Shown here piece by piece: positions 52,301-60,969 of a DNA stretch of 64,000 bases. Origin of the DNA: Mycobacterium sp. 236(2023) (GTDB lineage Bacteria > Actinomycetota > Actinomycetes > Mycobacteriales > Mycobacteriaceae); contig NZ_JARSBP010000001.1 in the NCBI RefSeq assembly GCF_029623955.1, forward strand, positions 62,001 to 126,000, written 5' to 3'. The position numbers and the translations under genes are program-made. The stretch's first letter is position 1. Every line of letters starts with the position of its first letter. A model generated the notes under the pieces. That model was not told where the DNA came from and searched no databases. It worked only from the letters and a program-made list of their open reading frames with translations.

Positions 52301-53649
52301 GCGCCCAGCATCGCCTGTCCGCAGACCCGGATCGTGTTGCCCGTCACCGCATTCGACCCGGGGCTGGCGAAGTACGCGATCGCCTCGGCCACGTCGACGG
52401 GCTGCCCACCCTGGAACAGCGAGTTGAGCCGTCGGCCGACTTCACGGGTCGCCAACGGGATCGCGTCGGTCATCTTCGTCTCGATGAAGCCCGGTGCGAC
52501 GGCGTTGATCGTGATGTTCTTCTCGGCGAACTCCGGTGCCAGCGCGTCGGTCAGCCCGATCATGCCCGCCTTCGTGGTCGCGTAGTTCGTCTGGCCGCGG
52601 TTGCCCGCGATGCCCGCCATCGACGACAACCCGACGATCCGGCCGCCGTCGCCGATCACCCCGTTACCCACCAGGCCCTCGGCGAGACGAAGGGGGGCAA
52701 GGAGATTCACCGCGATGACGGAATCCCAGCGCGACTCGTCCATGTTGGCCAGCAGCTTGTCGCGGGTGATGCCTGCGTTGTTGACCAGGATGTCGAGCGT
52801 GCCGTCATAGTGCTCGCGGACGTGCTCGGTGATGCGGTCGACGGCGTCGGCCGCGGTGACGTCCAGCGTCAGCGCCGTGCCGCCCACCTTGCTCGCGGTG
52901 ATCCCGAGCGACTCGGCTGCGCCTTCGACGTCCACGCAGATGACCTTCGCGCCGTCGCGCGCGAACACTTCGGCGATCGTCGCCCCGATGCCGCGCGCCG
53001 CGCCGGTCACGACGGCGACCTTGCCGTCGAGTGGCCGTTCCCAGTCGGCGGGCGGGGTCGCGTCGGCTGCCCCCACATGGAACACCTGGCCGTCGACGTA
53101 GGCCGACTTGCCCGACAGCAGGAAGCGCAGCGTCGATTCCAGCCCCGTCGCGCCGGGTTGGGCGTTGGCGGACAGGTACACCAGCGCGGCGGTCGACCCG
53201 TTGCGCAGCTCCTTGCCCAGCGAGCGGGTGAAGCCCTCAAGGCCGCGCTGCACGGTGCGCTCGTGCACGCTGCCGGTCTCCTCCGGCGTCGTGCCGATGA
53301 CGACGACGCGGCCGGAGTGGCCGAGGTTGCGCAGCAGCGGGGTGAAGAACTCGTAGAGCCCCTTGAGTCCCTCGGGTTCGGTGATGCCGGTGGCGTCGAA
53401 GACGAGCCCGCCGAACGAGTCGGCCCAGCGGCCGCCGAGATTGTCGGCGACGACGTCGTAGTCGTCGGCCAGGGCGGCGCGCAGCGGCTCGACGACCCTG
53501 CCCTCGCCCCCGATCAGCAGCGATCCTGCGAGCGGGGGTTCACCGGCCTTGTGCCGCCGCAGCGGTTCGGGCTGCGGAACACCGAGCTGTTTGGCGAGGA
53601 ACGAGCCAGGCCCGGAGTTGACGACCTGGGAAAGGAGATCGGAAGCCAC
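52297..53649 (-). CDS. fabG4: FabG4, 3-oxoacyl-thioester reductase (high-molecular-weight SDR)
   Basis: 450 residues, the long FabG type: an N-terminal flavodoxin-like/Rossmann half without catalytic residues and a C-terminal catalytic SDR half. The latter has [30 protein letters not shown], a catalytic serine in [11 protein letters not shown], and tyrosine/lysine in NYATTKAG. It uses NADH/NADPH to reduce 3-oxoacyl-CoA or -ACP. I start at GTG 53649 ([12 protein letters not shown]), close to the family start with GAAAGG upstream. First gene of the fabG4-htdX operon, divergent from fadA2. Confidence 0.93.
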   Translation of the reverse strand: MASDLLSQVVNSGPGSFLAKQLGVPQPEPLRRHKAGEPPLAGSLLIGGEGRVVEPLRAALADDYDVVADNLGGRWADSFGGLVFDATGITEPEGLKGLYEFFTPLLRNLGHSGRVVVIGTTPEETGSVHERTVQRGLEGFTRSLGKELRNGSTAALVYLSANAQPGATGLESTLRFLLSGKSAYVDGQVFHVGAADATPPADWERPLDGKVAVVTGAARGIGATIAEVFARDGAKVICVDVEGAAESLGITASKVGGTALTLDVTAADAVDRITEHVREHYDGTLDILVNNAGITRDKLLANMDESRWDSVIAVNLLAPLRLAEGLVGNGVIGDGGRIVGLSSMAGIAGNRGQTNYATTKAGMIGLTDALAPEFAEKNITINAVAPGFIETKMTDAIPLATREVGRRLNSLFQGGQPVDVAEAIAYFASPGSNAVTGNTIRVCGQAMLGA

Positions 53650-53764
53650 TGTGCTGCCTTTCGAGAGGGGGCCACCTTCGGAAGAGGAGGCCGACTTTCT
53701 GACGATCAGGTGGGTTCTACGTCGACCGCACGGGGGTACCCGCTCTGTCGCGTCCGTCACCGAA

Positions 53765-53795
53765 CTTACTCCAGAGTAAGAACCGTGGGTAGTAT
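53765..53795. promoter_or_regulatory. 16-bp palindrome and fadA2 -10 box
   Basis: CTTACTC-CA-GAGTAAG (53765-53780) is a perfect inverted repeat covering the fadA2 -35 region; the fadA2 -10 box is TAGTAT (53790-53795). On the other strand TAAGTT overlapping the palindrome could be the fabG4 -10. A regulator bound here would control both directions. Confidence 0.72.
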
Positions 53796-53828
53796 GACGC
53801 TCGACACCTAGCAAGCCGGGAGGACAAC

Positions 53829-55130
53829 GTGGTCGACAACAGGACAACCCGCCGGGTGGCGATCCTCGGAGGTAACCGGATCCCGTTCGCGCGATCCGAT
53901 GGCGCCTACGCCAAAGCCTCGAACCAGGACATGTTCACCGCCGTGCTGGACGGGCTCGCCGAGCGCTTCAACCTCAAGGGCGAGAAGCTCGACGCCGTCA
54001 TCGGCGGTGCGGTGCTCAAGCACAGCCGCGACTTCAACCTGATGCGGGAGTGCGTGCTCGGCAGCTCGCTGTCGTCGTACACCCCCGCTTTCGACCTGCA
54101 GCAGGCCTGCGGCACGGGCCTGCAGTCCGCGATCGCCGCGGCCGACGGCATCGCGCTACGGCGCTACGAGGTGGCCGCCGCCGGTGGCGTGGACACCGCC
54201 TCGGATGCGCCGATCGCATTCGGTGACGACCTGCGCAAGGTGCTCCTCGGACTGCGCCGCGCCAAATCCAACGTCGACCGGCTGAAGCTGGTCGGCAAGC
54301 TGCCCGCCGCCCTCGGCGTCGAGATCCCGGTCAACAGCGAGCCGCGCACCGGTATGTCGATGGGCGAGCACGCCGCCGTCACCGCCAAGGAGATGGGCGT
54401 CAAGCGCGTCGACCAGGACGCGCTCGCCGCCGCCAGCCACCAGAACATGGCCGCGGCCTACGACCGCGGGTTCTTCGACGACCTCGTCAGCCCGTTCCTC
54501 GGCCTCTACCGCGACAACAACCTGCGGGCGGATTCGTCGACGGAGAAGCTGGCGAAGCTCAAGCCGGTCTTCGGTGTGCGTAACGGCGACGCGACGATGA
54601 CGGCGGGCAACTCGACGCCGCTGACCGACGGTGCGTCGGTGGCGCTGCTGTCATCGGAGGAATGGGCGGCCGCACATTCGCTTCCTGTCCTGGCCTATTT
54701 CGTCGACGGCGAAACTGCGGCGGTCGATTACGTCAACGGCCGCGACGGCCTGCTGATGGCGCCGACGTACGCGGTGCCGCGACTGCTGGCCCGCAACAAC
54801 CTGACACTGCAGGACTTCGACTTCTACGAGATCCACGAAGCGTTCGCGTCCGTCGTGCTGGCGACGCTGGCGGCGTGGGAATCCGACGAGTACTGCAAAG
54901 AGCGCCTCGGCCTCGATGCTGCGCTGGGATCCATTGACAGGTCGAAGCTCAACGTCAACGGTTCGTCGCTGGCTGCGGGACATCCTTTCGCCGCGACCGG
55001 CGGACGCATCGTCGCCCAGCTGGCCAAGCAGCTCGCCGAGAAAAGAGCTCAGACGGGCCAACCGGTGCGTGGCCTCATCTCCGTCTGCGCTGCCGGCGGG
55101 CAGGGCGTCACGGCCATCCTCGAGGCCTGA
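53829..55130 (+). CDS. fadA2: FadA2, acetyl-CoA acetyltransferase/3-ketoacyl-CoA thiolase
   Basis: 433-residue thiolase. The nucleophilic cysteine is C94 (QQACGTGLQ); [39 protein letters not shown] (catalytic histidine) and [12 protein letters not shown] (second cysteine near the end) complete the site. It cleaves 3-ketoacyl-CoA in beta-oxidation or condenses acetyl-CoA. GTG start with GGGAGG 6 nt upstream. Divergent from fabG4-htdX, so reduction, dehydration and thiolysis are encoded around one control region. Confidence 0.93.
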   Translation: MVDNRTTRRVAILGGNRIPFARSDGAYAKASNQDMFTAVLDGLAERFNLKGEKLDAVIGGAVLKHSRDFNLMRECVLGSSLSSYTPAFDLQQACGTGLQSAIAAADGIALRRYEVAAAGGVDTASDAPIAFGDDLRKVLLGLRRAKSNVDRLKLVGKLPAALGVEIPVNSEPRTGMSMGEHAAVTAKEMGVKRVDQDALAAASHQNMAAAYDRGFFDDLVSPFLGLYRDNNLRADSSTEKLAKLKPVFGVRNGDATMTAGNSTPLTDGASVALLSSEEWAAAHSLPVLAYFVDGETAAVDYVNGRDGLLMAPTYAVPRLLARNNLTLQDFDFYEIHEAFASVVLATLAAWESDEYCKERLGLDAALGSIDRSKLNVNGSSLAAGHPFAATGGRIVAQLAKQLAEKRAQTGQPVRGLISVCAAGGQGVTAILEA

Positions 55131-55194
55131 TTTCGTGCGCCGGACGTGCACTAATGCCGTCCCGAAAAAAAGTTTCGGAACGCTGTAACGCTCG

Positions 55195-55272
55195 TCCGCA
55201 GGCGATCGATACATGGGATAGCTCCGTGTTGCCGTCTGACCCCCCGACCCGACGGCAACACGGGGCTCTTAG
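55195..55272 (+). ncRNA. Candidate F6-like small RNA with intrinsic terminator
   Basis: The gap after fadA2 ends in a strong hairpin: 55220-55236 pairs with 55251-55267 (17 bp, one G-U), followed by CTTAGTTTT. M. tuberculosis carries the stress-responsive sRNA F6 (ncRv10243) in the same fadA2-fadE5 interval and orientation. The 5' end is a guess; I see no clear SigF-type promoter. It could also be only the fadA2 terminator. Confidence 0.45.
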
Positions 55273-55275
55273 TTT
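55220..55275 (+). terminator. Intrinsic terminator downstream of fadA2
   Basis: Stem AGCTCCGTGTTGCCGTC against GACGGCAACACGGGGCT with a 14-nt loop, then CTTAGTTTT. One of the two strongest intrinsic-terminator shapes in the window, and in the fadA2 orientation. Confidence 0.75.
55270..55275 (+). promoter_or_regulatory. -10 box of the LLM oxidoreductase gene
   Basis: TAGTTT (TANNNT) ends 6 nt before ATG 55282. It overlaps the T-rich end of the preceding terminator. Confidence 0.45.
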
Positions 55276-55281
55276 TAGGGC

Positions 55282-56205
55282 ATGCAGATCAGCATGTTCG
55301 GCCAGATCACCGGCTTCGGTGCGGCCAATCCGATCGACGCCACCATCGCCTACCTCGCCCAGCTGCGTGACGAAGGCTTCGGCCGCGTCTGGATCAGCCA
55401 GCTCCCTTACGAGCCCGACCTCCTGACGATCCTCGCCGTCGCCCTCCACGAGGTCGACACCATCGAGGTCGCCAGCGGTGTCGTCCCGATCCAGAACCAG
55501 CACCCGATGCAGATGGCGCAGCGGGCCCTGACCGTCAGCCTGGCTTCGCGGGGCCGCTTCATCCTCGGCCTTGGCATGACGCACGCCGCCGTCACCGAGG
55601 GCATGTGGGGCATTCCGTGGGACAAGCCGGTGCGCCGGCTCAACGAATACCTCGACGGACTGCTGCCGCTGTTGGCCGGCGAGCCGGCCGACGCGTCGGG
55701 CGAGACGGTGACCACCCGCGGCGCCCTCGTCATCCCGGGTGCGCCGAGGCCCGACGTGTACATCGCCGCGCTCGGCCCGCAGCTGCTGCGTCTGGCGGGA
55801 CGCCGTACTCAGGGCACCTGCACGTGGATGACCGGGCCGGCCACGCTGCGCGACCACGTCAGCCCGACGCTGCGCCAGGCCGCGGCAGACGCGGGCCGCC
55901 CGGCCGACGCGGTCAGGGTCGTCGCATCTCTTCCCATCGCCGTGACCGATGACGTCGATGCGGCGCGCAAGCAGGCCGCCGAGCAGTTCTCGGTCTACGG
56001 GACGCTGCCGTCCTACCGGGCGATGCTCGACCGCGAGGGTTACGCGGGACCCGAGGACGCCGCCATCATCGGCGACGAGGCAACGGTGCGCGATCGGCTG
56101 GCCGATCTGGGTGCCGCGGGTGTCGACGAGTACGTCGGCGCGGTGTTCGACACCGTCCCCGAGGGTCGCGATCGGACGCGTGCTCTGCTGCGTGAATTGG
56201 GTTGA
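55282..56205 (+). CDS. LLM-class flavin/F420-dependent oxidoreductase
   Basis: 307-residue TIM-barrel protein of the luciferase-like monooxygenase family in the F420-dependent mycobacterial subgroup. It opens QISMFGQITGFGAANP, then FGRVWISQLPY, VASGVVPIQNQHPMQMAQRALTV and SRGRFILGLGMTH (the strand-4 glycine-rich motif). It probably reduces or oxidises a small substrate with F420 or FMN. It sits in the gap between fadA2 and fadE5 and is absent from that place in M. tuberculosis as far as I recall. Confidence 0.85.
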   Translation: MQISMFGQITGFGAANPIDATIAYLAQLRDEGFGRVWISQLPYEPDLLTILAVALHEVDTIEVASGVVPIQNQHPMQMAQRALTVSLASRGRFILGLGMTHAAVTEGMWGIPWDKPVRRLNEYLDGLLPLLAGEPADASGETVTTRGALVIPGAPRPDVYIAALGPQLLRLAGRRTQGTCTWMTGPATLRDHVSPTLRQAAADAGRPADAVRVVASLPIAVTDDVDAARKQAAEQFSVYGTLPSYRAMLDREGYAGPEDAAIIGDEATVRDRLADLGAAGVDEYVGAVFDTVPEGRDRTRALLRELG

Positions 56206-56363
56206 AGATTCCCCTTTCCCGCGGGTGAACGCAGGCGTAGCATCGTCTGCACGACGGGTTCGGGAGTGACGGGTCCGAAGAGCCGACGAGGGATGAGAGT
56301 CGGCCGCGCGAGACAATGAAGCGCACCCACGTGTCCTCCCGAACCCGCCCTTATCTCCTTCCC

Positions 56364-56423
56364 GCGAAAAGACACAAACTCACCCGGAATCGCCGCAGTA
56401 CGTGTGATTTTGTGTCTGCTCGC
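56364..56423. repeat. Dispersed hairpin repeat, copy 2
   Basis: Arms 56364-56383 and 56404-56423 (20 bp, three mismatches), related in sequence to 31056-31113 and 57651-57704 (GACACAAA core). It lies 15 bp before the small membrane protein gene. The rest of 56206-56363 shows nothing recognisable. Confidence 0.75.
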
Positions 56424-56437
56424 GTAGGAAATGAGGC

Positions 56438-56713
56438 ATGACCGCGCTCAATGCCGTCCAGCTGCTGACCTTCGTCGCGTTTCTGGGGCTGCTCGCCTAC
56501 GCGGTATTCGCGCCGCGCGAAGCGAACCGCGTTACCCGCGTTCGGCGGACCCGGACGTACTATGGGGTGGCGATGATTGCCGGCGCCGCATTTTTCGCCG
56601 CGATGGCCGCCGACTCCGTCGGGTGGCTGCGCTACGCGGAGGGCATTGCGGCCGTGAGCTTGCTCGTCGCCGGACTCGCGGTGGTCGCGAAGGCCCGACA
56701 GCCTAGTAAGTAG
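56438..56713 (+). CDS. Small membrane protein, unknown function
   Basis: 91 residues with three predicted helices: LLTFVAFLGLLAYAVFA (about 9-25), YYGVAMIAGAAFFAAMAAD (41-59) and GIAAVSLLVAGLAVVA (69-84), separated by basic segments (REANRVTRVRRTR). No family recognised. ATG 56438 lacks a strong Shine-Dalgarno sequence and follows the hairpin repeat. The 3' end overlaps the convergent proline-rich gene by 11 bp. Confidence 0.6.
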   Translation: MTALNAVQLLTFVAFLGLLAYAVFAPREANRVTRVRRTRTYYGVAMIAGAAFFAAMAADSVGWLRYAEGIAAVSLLVAGLAVVAKARQPSK

Positions 56714-57623
56714 GGGTATTCCGCGGAGCCGACGGCGCCACCGGCCGGCCCGACAGCTCCCGGTAGATGTAGACCTGGAACAGGTAGCTGACCGGGATTG
56801 CGACGAAAAGTCCTATCAGGCAGGCAAATTGGCCAACTGTACTCAGCGCGGCGGCGATCAGATACATCAGCAACACCGGCACGATGTTGTTCTTGACGAG
56901 GTTCACGCTCGTCTTGACCGCCTCGATGACCGGCAACCCGCGGTCGAGCAGCGCCAGCGGCGCGAGGATCGTCAGGAATCCGACGAGGATGCCGGGGATG
57001 ACGCACAGGATGAACCCCACGACGGTCGCTGCCACGATCAGCAGTTGCAGGGCGAGCATCGCGCCGAAGCGGTTCGGCTTCAGGAAGGACGCCAGCGTGA
57101 CGGGCTGCCCGTCGGCGATCTTGAGATAGCCCGTGTTCAGTGCCGCCGACATGGCGGCGATCGTCAACCACAGCAGGATGGACGCGACGACGATGAGGAC
57201 GATGCTCGTGGCACCGAAGTACATCGTCGACGTGGATGCCGAGTATTCGGTGTACGAGGACGGGCTCGTCTCGGCGGCCACGAATGCCATGCCGTACGGA
57301 ACTCCGAACAGCACACCGATCGCGAGCATCCAGATCACCAACGACCCGACCAAGGGAAATGCGTTCTGGGTGAACGTATTCCATGACCACTTGAGTCCGG
57401 CACCGATGTCGGGGGCGGGCTTGCCGAACATCGGCGGAGGCCCGTAGCCCGGTGGCGGCGCGTATCCGGGCGGCGGGCCGTAACCGGGAGGCGGTGGTGC
57501 GTACCCGGGAGGCGGCTGGCCCGTCTGGTAGCCCGGGGGCGGTCCGTAACCGGGCGGCGGCGGTTGGTAGCCGGGCGGTGGCTGGTAACCGGGCGGCGAC
57601 TGGTCGTTCGGATAGTCGGTCAT
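56703..57623 (-). CDS. Membrane protein with proline/tyrosine-rich N-terminal repeats
   Basis: 306 residues. Residues 10-65 are GYxPPP repeats (about nine), a flexible cytoplasmic or surface tail. The rest has about six helices, with KWSWNTFTQNAFPLVGSLVIWMLA and ALNTGYLKIADGQPVTLASFL, resembling the DUF975/glycerophosphoryl-diester-type membrane domain in Pro-rich actinobacterial proteins. Such tails often bind WW/SH3-like partners or membranes. ATG 57623 with GAGGGG upstream; a hairpin repeat lies 28 bp before it. Confidence 0.75.
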   Translation of the reverse strand: MTDYPNDQSPPGYQPPPGYQPPPPGYGPPPGYQTGQPPPGYAPPPPGYGPPPGYAPPPGYGPPPMFGKPAPDIGAGLKWSWNTFTQNAFPLVGSLVIWMLAIGVLFGVPYGMAFVAAETSPSSYTEYSASTSTMYFGATSIVLIVVASILLWLTIAAMSAALNTGYLKIADGQPVTLASFLKPNRFGAMLALQLLIVAATVVGFILCVIPGILVGFLTILAPLALLDRGLPVIEAVKTSVNLVKNNIVPVLLMYLIAAALSTVGQFACLIGLFVAIPVSYLFQVYIYRELSGRPVAPSAPRNTPTY

Positions 57624-57650
57624 GTCATGTCCCCTCGGTTTCTGAAGGCG

Positions 57651-57704
57651 AGCAGACACAAAATCGCACGAAATGCGGTCAATGTGTGTGATTTTGTGTC
57701 TGCT
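57651..57704. repeat. Dispersed hairpin repeat, copy 3
   Basis: Arms 57651-57669 and 57686-57704 (19 bp, one mismatch), AGCAGACACAAAATCRCAC type. It is in the 5' region of the proline-rich membrane gene and downstream of fadE5, so a pure terminator role does not explain all copies. Confidence 0.82.
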
Positions 57705-57748
57705 GGCAAGCGGGAGGTGCCCCCCAGCTCGCACCAAGAGTCAACGCA

Positions 57749-57779
57749 AGACGCCCCCGGGAAGAGTCCGGGGGCGTCT
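57749..57779 (-). terminator. fadE5 terminator hairpin
   Basis: AGACGCCCCCGG (57749-57760) and CCGGGGGCGTCT (57768-57779), a perfect 12-bp stem with a 7-nt loop, 25 bp after the fadE5 stop. The T-run is weak, as is common in mycobacteria. Confidence 0.65.
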
Positions 57780-57804
57780 CGGGTCCGAAGCAATCTGAGG
57801 GGGG

Positions 57805-59640
57805 TCAGAAGCTCGCTTCGTCCAGTTCCATGACCTCGGTGTCGAGGTTCTCCACAATGGCGCGGGTGCTGGTCAGCAGCGGCAGGAAGTTCTTCGCGAA
57901 GAACGATGCCACCGCGAGCTTGCCCTCGTAGAAGGCACGGTCGTCACCGGTCGCGCCTGCATCGAGAGCCTCGATCGCCACGGCGGCCTGCTTCTGCAGC
58001 AACCAGCCGATCATCAGGTCGCCGACGCTCATCAGGAAGCGCACCGAACCCAGGCCCACCTTGTAGATGCTGGCCGGATCCTCCTGCGAGGCCATCAGGT
58101 AACCGGTCAGCGAGGCGGCCATGCCCTGGACGTCCTCCAGTGCGGTGGCCAGCAGTGCACGCTCGGCCTTGAGCCGTCCGTTGCCGGTCTCGGCCTTGAC
58201 GAACTGCTCGATCTGGCCGGCCACATGGGCCAGCGCGACACCCTTGTCGCGGACGATCTTGCGGAAGAAGAAGTCCTGCGCCTGGATCGCGGTGGTGCCC
58301 TCGTAGAGCGAGTCGATCTTGGCGTCGCGGATATACTGCTCGATCGGGTAGTCCTGCAGGAAGCCGGAACCACCGAACGTCTGCAGCGACTCGGTCAGCT
58401 TGGCGTACGCCTGCTCCGAACCCACACCCTTGACGATCGGCAGCATCAGGTCGTTGACCTTGACCGCCAGGTCGGCGTCGATGCCGTGGACAGCCTTGGC
58501 CATCTCGGCGTTCTGGTGCGTCGCGGTGAACAGGTACAGCGCGCGCAGGCCTTCGGCATACGCCTTCTGGGTCATCAGCGAACGACGCACGTCGGGGTGA
58601 TGCGTGATGGTCACGCGCGGCGCGGTCTTGTCGGTCATCTGCGTCAGGTCGGCACCCTGCACGCGGAACTTGGCGTACTCCAGAGCGTTCAGGTAGCCGG
58701 TCGACAGCGTGGCAATGGCCTTGGTGCCCACCATCATTCGAGCTTGCTCGATGACGTCGAACATCTGCGCGATGCCGTCGTGCACCTCGCCGACGAGCCA
58801 GCCCTGGGCGGGCACGCCGTGCTGACCCAGCGACAGCTCGCAGGTGGTCGAGATCTTCAGGCCCATCTTGTGCTCGACGTTGGTGACGAAGACGCCGTTG
58901 CGCTCGCCGGGCGCGCCGGTCTCGCGGTCGAAGTGGAACTTCGGTACGAAGAACAGCGACAGACCCTTGGTGCCTGCGCCTGCGCCTTCGGGGCGGGCCA
59001 GCACCAGATGCATGATGTTCTCGAACAGATCGTCGGAGTCGGCCGAGGTGATGAAGCGCTTCACGCCGTCGATGTGCCACGAACCGTCGGGCTGCGCAAC
59101 GGCCTTGGTGCGGCCGGCGCCGACGTCGGAGCCGGCGTCGGGCTCGGTGAGAACCATGGTGGAGCCCCAGCCGCGCTCGGCGGCGAATCCGGCCCACTTC
59201 TTCTGCTCATCGGTTCCGAGGTGGAACAGGATGTCGGCGAAGCCGGCGCCCATCGCGTACATGTAGACGGCCGGGTTGGCGCCGAGGATGTGCTCCTGCA
59301 AGGCCCACGACAGGACGCTGGGCAGCGCGGCGCCACCGAGTTCCTCGCTGACCGACAGCTTGTCCCATCCACCGTCGGTGACGGCGCGCACGGACTTCTT
59401 GAACGCTTCCGGAAGCGTCACGGAATGGGTCTTGGGGTCGAAGACCGGCGGGTTGCGGTCGCCTTCGGCGAACGATTCCGCAACCGGGCCCTCGGCCAGC
59501 TTGGCCATCTCGGCCAGCATCTCGGCGACGGTGTCGGCGTCGAGGTCGGCGTATGCGCCCTGACCCAGTGCCTTGTCGACCCCGAGGACCTCGAACAGAT
59601 TGAATACCTGGTCCCGAACATTGCTCTTGTAGTGGCCCAC
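57805..59640 (-). CDS. fadE5: FadE5, acyl-CoA dehydrogenase
   Basis: 611 residues (same length as M. tuberculosis FadE5). Motifs are [58 protein letters not shown], and [15 protein letters not shown] carrying the catalytic glutamate. FadE5 dehydrogenates medium to long acyl-CoAs and its loss affects lipid profiles. GTG start at 59640 with GAGGAGG 5 nt upstream; the longer frame extends through the promoter and is not used. A second near-identical-length paralogue is at 28776. Four GTTAC/GTAAC half-sites surround the -10 box TATAGT. Confidence 0.95.
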   Translation of the reverse strand: MGHYKSNVRDQVFNLFEVLGVDKALGQGAYADLDADTVAEMLAEMAKLAEGPVAESFAEGDRNPPVFDPKTHSVTLPEAFKKSVRAVTDGGWDKLSVSEELGGAALPSVLSWALQEHILGANPAVYMYAMGAGFADILFHLGTDEQKKWAGFAAERGWGSTMVLTEPDAGSDVGAGRTKAVAQPDGSWHIDGVKRFITSADSDDLFENIMHLVLARPEGAGAGTKGLSLFFVPKFHFDRETGAPGERNGVFVTNVEHKMGLKISTTCELSLGQHGVPAQGWLVGEVHDGIAQMFDVIEQARMMVGTKAIATLSTGYLNALEYAKFRVQGADLTQMTDKTAPRVTITHHPDVRRSLMTQKAYAEGLRALYLFTATHQNAEMAKAVHGIDADLAVKVNDLMLPIVKGVGSEQAYAKLTESLQTFGGSGFLQDYPIEQYIRDAKIDSLYEGTTAIQAQDFFFRKIVRDKGVALAHVAGQIEQFVKAETGNGRLKAERALLATALEDVQGMAASLTGYLMASQEDPASIYKVGLGSVRFLMSVGDLMIGWLLQKQAAVAIEALDAGATGDDRAFYEGKLAVASFFAKNFLPLLTSTRAIVENLDTEVMELDEASF

Positions 59641-59687
59641 GATTCCTCCTCGATGAGAACGCCACGTGCGGTTGGGTACTTCTGCTA

Positions 59688-59730
59688 AGTTACCCACCAG
59701 TAACTGCGGGTTACTATACCGCCCGGTAAC
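59688..59730 (-). promoter_or_regulatory. fadE5 promoter with TTAC/GTAA half-site array
   Basis: GTTAC at 59689, GTAAC at 59700, GTTAC at 59710 and GTAAC at 59726 alternate around the -10 box TATAGT (59713-59718, minus strand). The pair 59689-59704 forms a 16-mer aligned with the fabG4/fadA2 palindrome. A TTGCGT -35 lies 16 bp upstream of the -10. Confidence 0.7.
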
Positions 59731-59769
59731 TTCAACGCAAGACGAGTGTGAGCAATTTCCATCGCCTAA

Positions 59770-59785
59770 CCAACCGGGCGGTTGG
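59770..59785. promoter_or_regulatory. Palindrome CCAACC-GGGC-GGTTGG
   Basis: Perfect 6-bp arms about 85 bp upstream of the NAD(P)-binding protein gene and 130 bp from fadE5. TetR-type operator appearance; target unknown. Confidence 0.5.
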
Positions 59786-59864
59786 CCGACGAGCCATTTC
59801 GGCCAGTTCATGGGTCTTGACCTGGGAATTTCCCTCCCTGTGATGATGGTCACGTTTGGGCCGC

Positions 59865-59870
59865 TAGGGT
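59865..59870 (+). promoter_or_regulatory. -10 box, leaderless start of the 59877 gene
   Basis: TAGGGT (TANNNT), 6 nt before ATG 59877, with no Shine-Dalgarno sequence between them. Confidence 0.5.
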
Positions 59871-59876
59871 GTCCTC

Positions 59877-60965
59877 ATGCAGACGGCAATCGGGGTCGCG
59901 GTATGGGGAACAGGCAATATGGGAGCGACCTCGATCCGCTCCGTTTCGCAGTTCCCGGGACTTCGCTTGACGGGCATCATCACGTCCTCCGACGAGAAGT
60001 CGGGTAGGGACGCCGCGTCCTTCGCCGGCATCGACGAACCCACCGGCGTGAGCGCCACCACCGACGTCGACGCGGCGCTCGATCAGTGCGACGCCGTCGC
60101 CTATATGGCCTCGGGGGACATCCGGCCCGAGGAGGCGATCGCCGACATCGAACGGTGCCTGCGCGCCGGGAAGCACGTCGTGACGCCGTCGCTGTACTCC
60201 CTCTACGACCCCGCGTCCGCCCCCGCTGAATGGGTGGAGCGGCTGACGGCAGCGGCCGAGGAAGGTGGCGCCACGCTGCTGGTCAGCGGCGTCGATCCCG
60301 GATGGGGCAACGACGCGCTCGCGGTGACGGCGGCCAGCCTGTGCACGCGCATCAACACGATCACCTGCCAGGAGATCTTCGACTACTCCACCTACAACCA
60401 GCCGTTCGCGGTCAAGGTGTCGTGCGGGTTCGGCGGATCGATGGACGAGACGCCGATGATGTTGCTGTCCTCGATCCCGACGATGGTGTGGGGCGGAAAC
60501 ATCCGGCTCATCGGCCGCGGCCTCGGCATCGAGATCGACGAGATCACCGAAGAGGTCGAACGCCTCCCGCTCGAGGAGACCGTCGACACCGTGATGGGTG
60601 AGTTCGAGAAAGGAACGCAGGGCGCGTTCTTCCTGAAGGTGATCGGCTGGTCCGGCGGCAAGCAACGGGTCGTCATCGAACACATCACCCGCATCCATCC
60701 GTCCTGCGCGCCCGACTGGCCGCAGCCCGACGAGGGCGTGGGGGATCATCGGGTGATTGTTGACGGAGACCCGCAGCTGACCATCACCACCCGCGCCGAC
60801 GTTCCCGGCGGCACGCGGGCCGACGGGGGCAACACGACCGCCGCGAACCGCCTGCTCGGCGCCCTCAACTGGCTTGCCGAACAGAAGCCCGGCATCTACG
60901 ACGGGCTGCAGGTGCCGCTGCGCTCGGCGCTGAGCCCCGAACGTGAAGCCGCCCGCTGGGCCTGA
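59877..60965 (+). CDS. NAD(P)-dependent amine dehydrogenase/dihydrodipicolinate reductase-like protein
   Basis: 362 residues. The N-terminal Rossmann fold reads IGVAVWGTGNMGATSIRSV (GxGxxG), followed by LTGIITSSDEKSGRD and CDAVAYMASGD; the C-terminal half is an alpha/beta domain with GVDPGWGNDALAVT. This matches the mycobacterial family related to diaminopimelate dehydrogenase and dihydrodipicolinate reductase, substrate unknown. Leaderless start predicted at ATG 59877. Convergent with the SDR at 60970. Confidence 0.83.
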   Translation: MQTAIGVAVWGTGNMGATSIRSVSQFPGLRLTGIITSSDEKSGRDAASFAGIDEPTGVSATTDVDAALDQCDAVAYMASGDIRPEEAIADIERCLRAGKHVVTPSLYSLYDPASAPAEWVERLTAAAEEGGATLLVSGVDPGWGNDALAVTAASLCTRINTITCQEIFDYSTYNQPFAVKVSCGFGGSMDETPMMLLSSIPTMVWGGNIRLIGRGLGIEIDEITEEVERLPLEETVDTVMGEFEKGTQGAFFLKVIGWSGGKQRVVIEHITRIHPSCAPDWPQPDEGVGDHRVIVDGDPQLTITTRADVPGGTRADGGNTTAANRLLGALNWLAEQKPGIYDGLQVPLRSALSPEREAARWA

Positions 60966-60969
60966 TGCG

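Noticed and set aside
57425..57600. GC-rich short repeats resembling a CRISPR or VNTR
   Set aside because: They encode in-frame GYxPPP peptide repeats of the membrane protein at 56703-57623; there are no unique spacers of even length.
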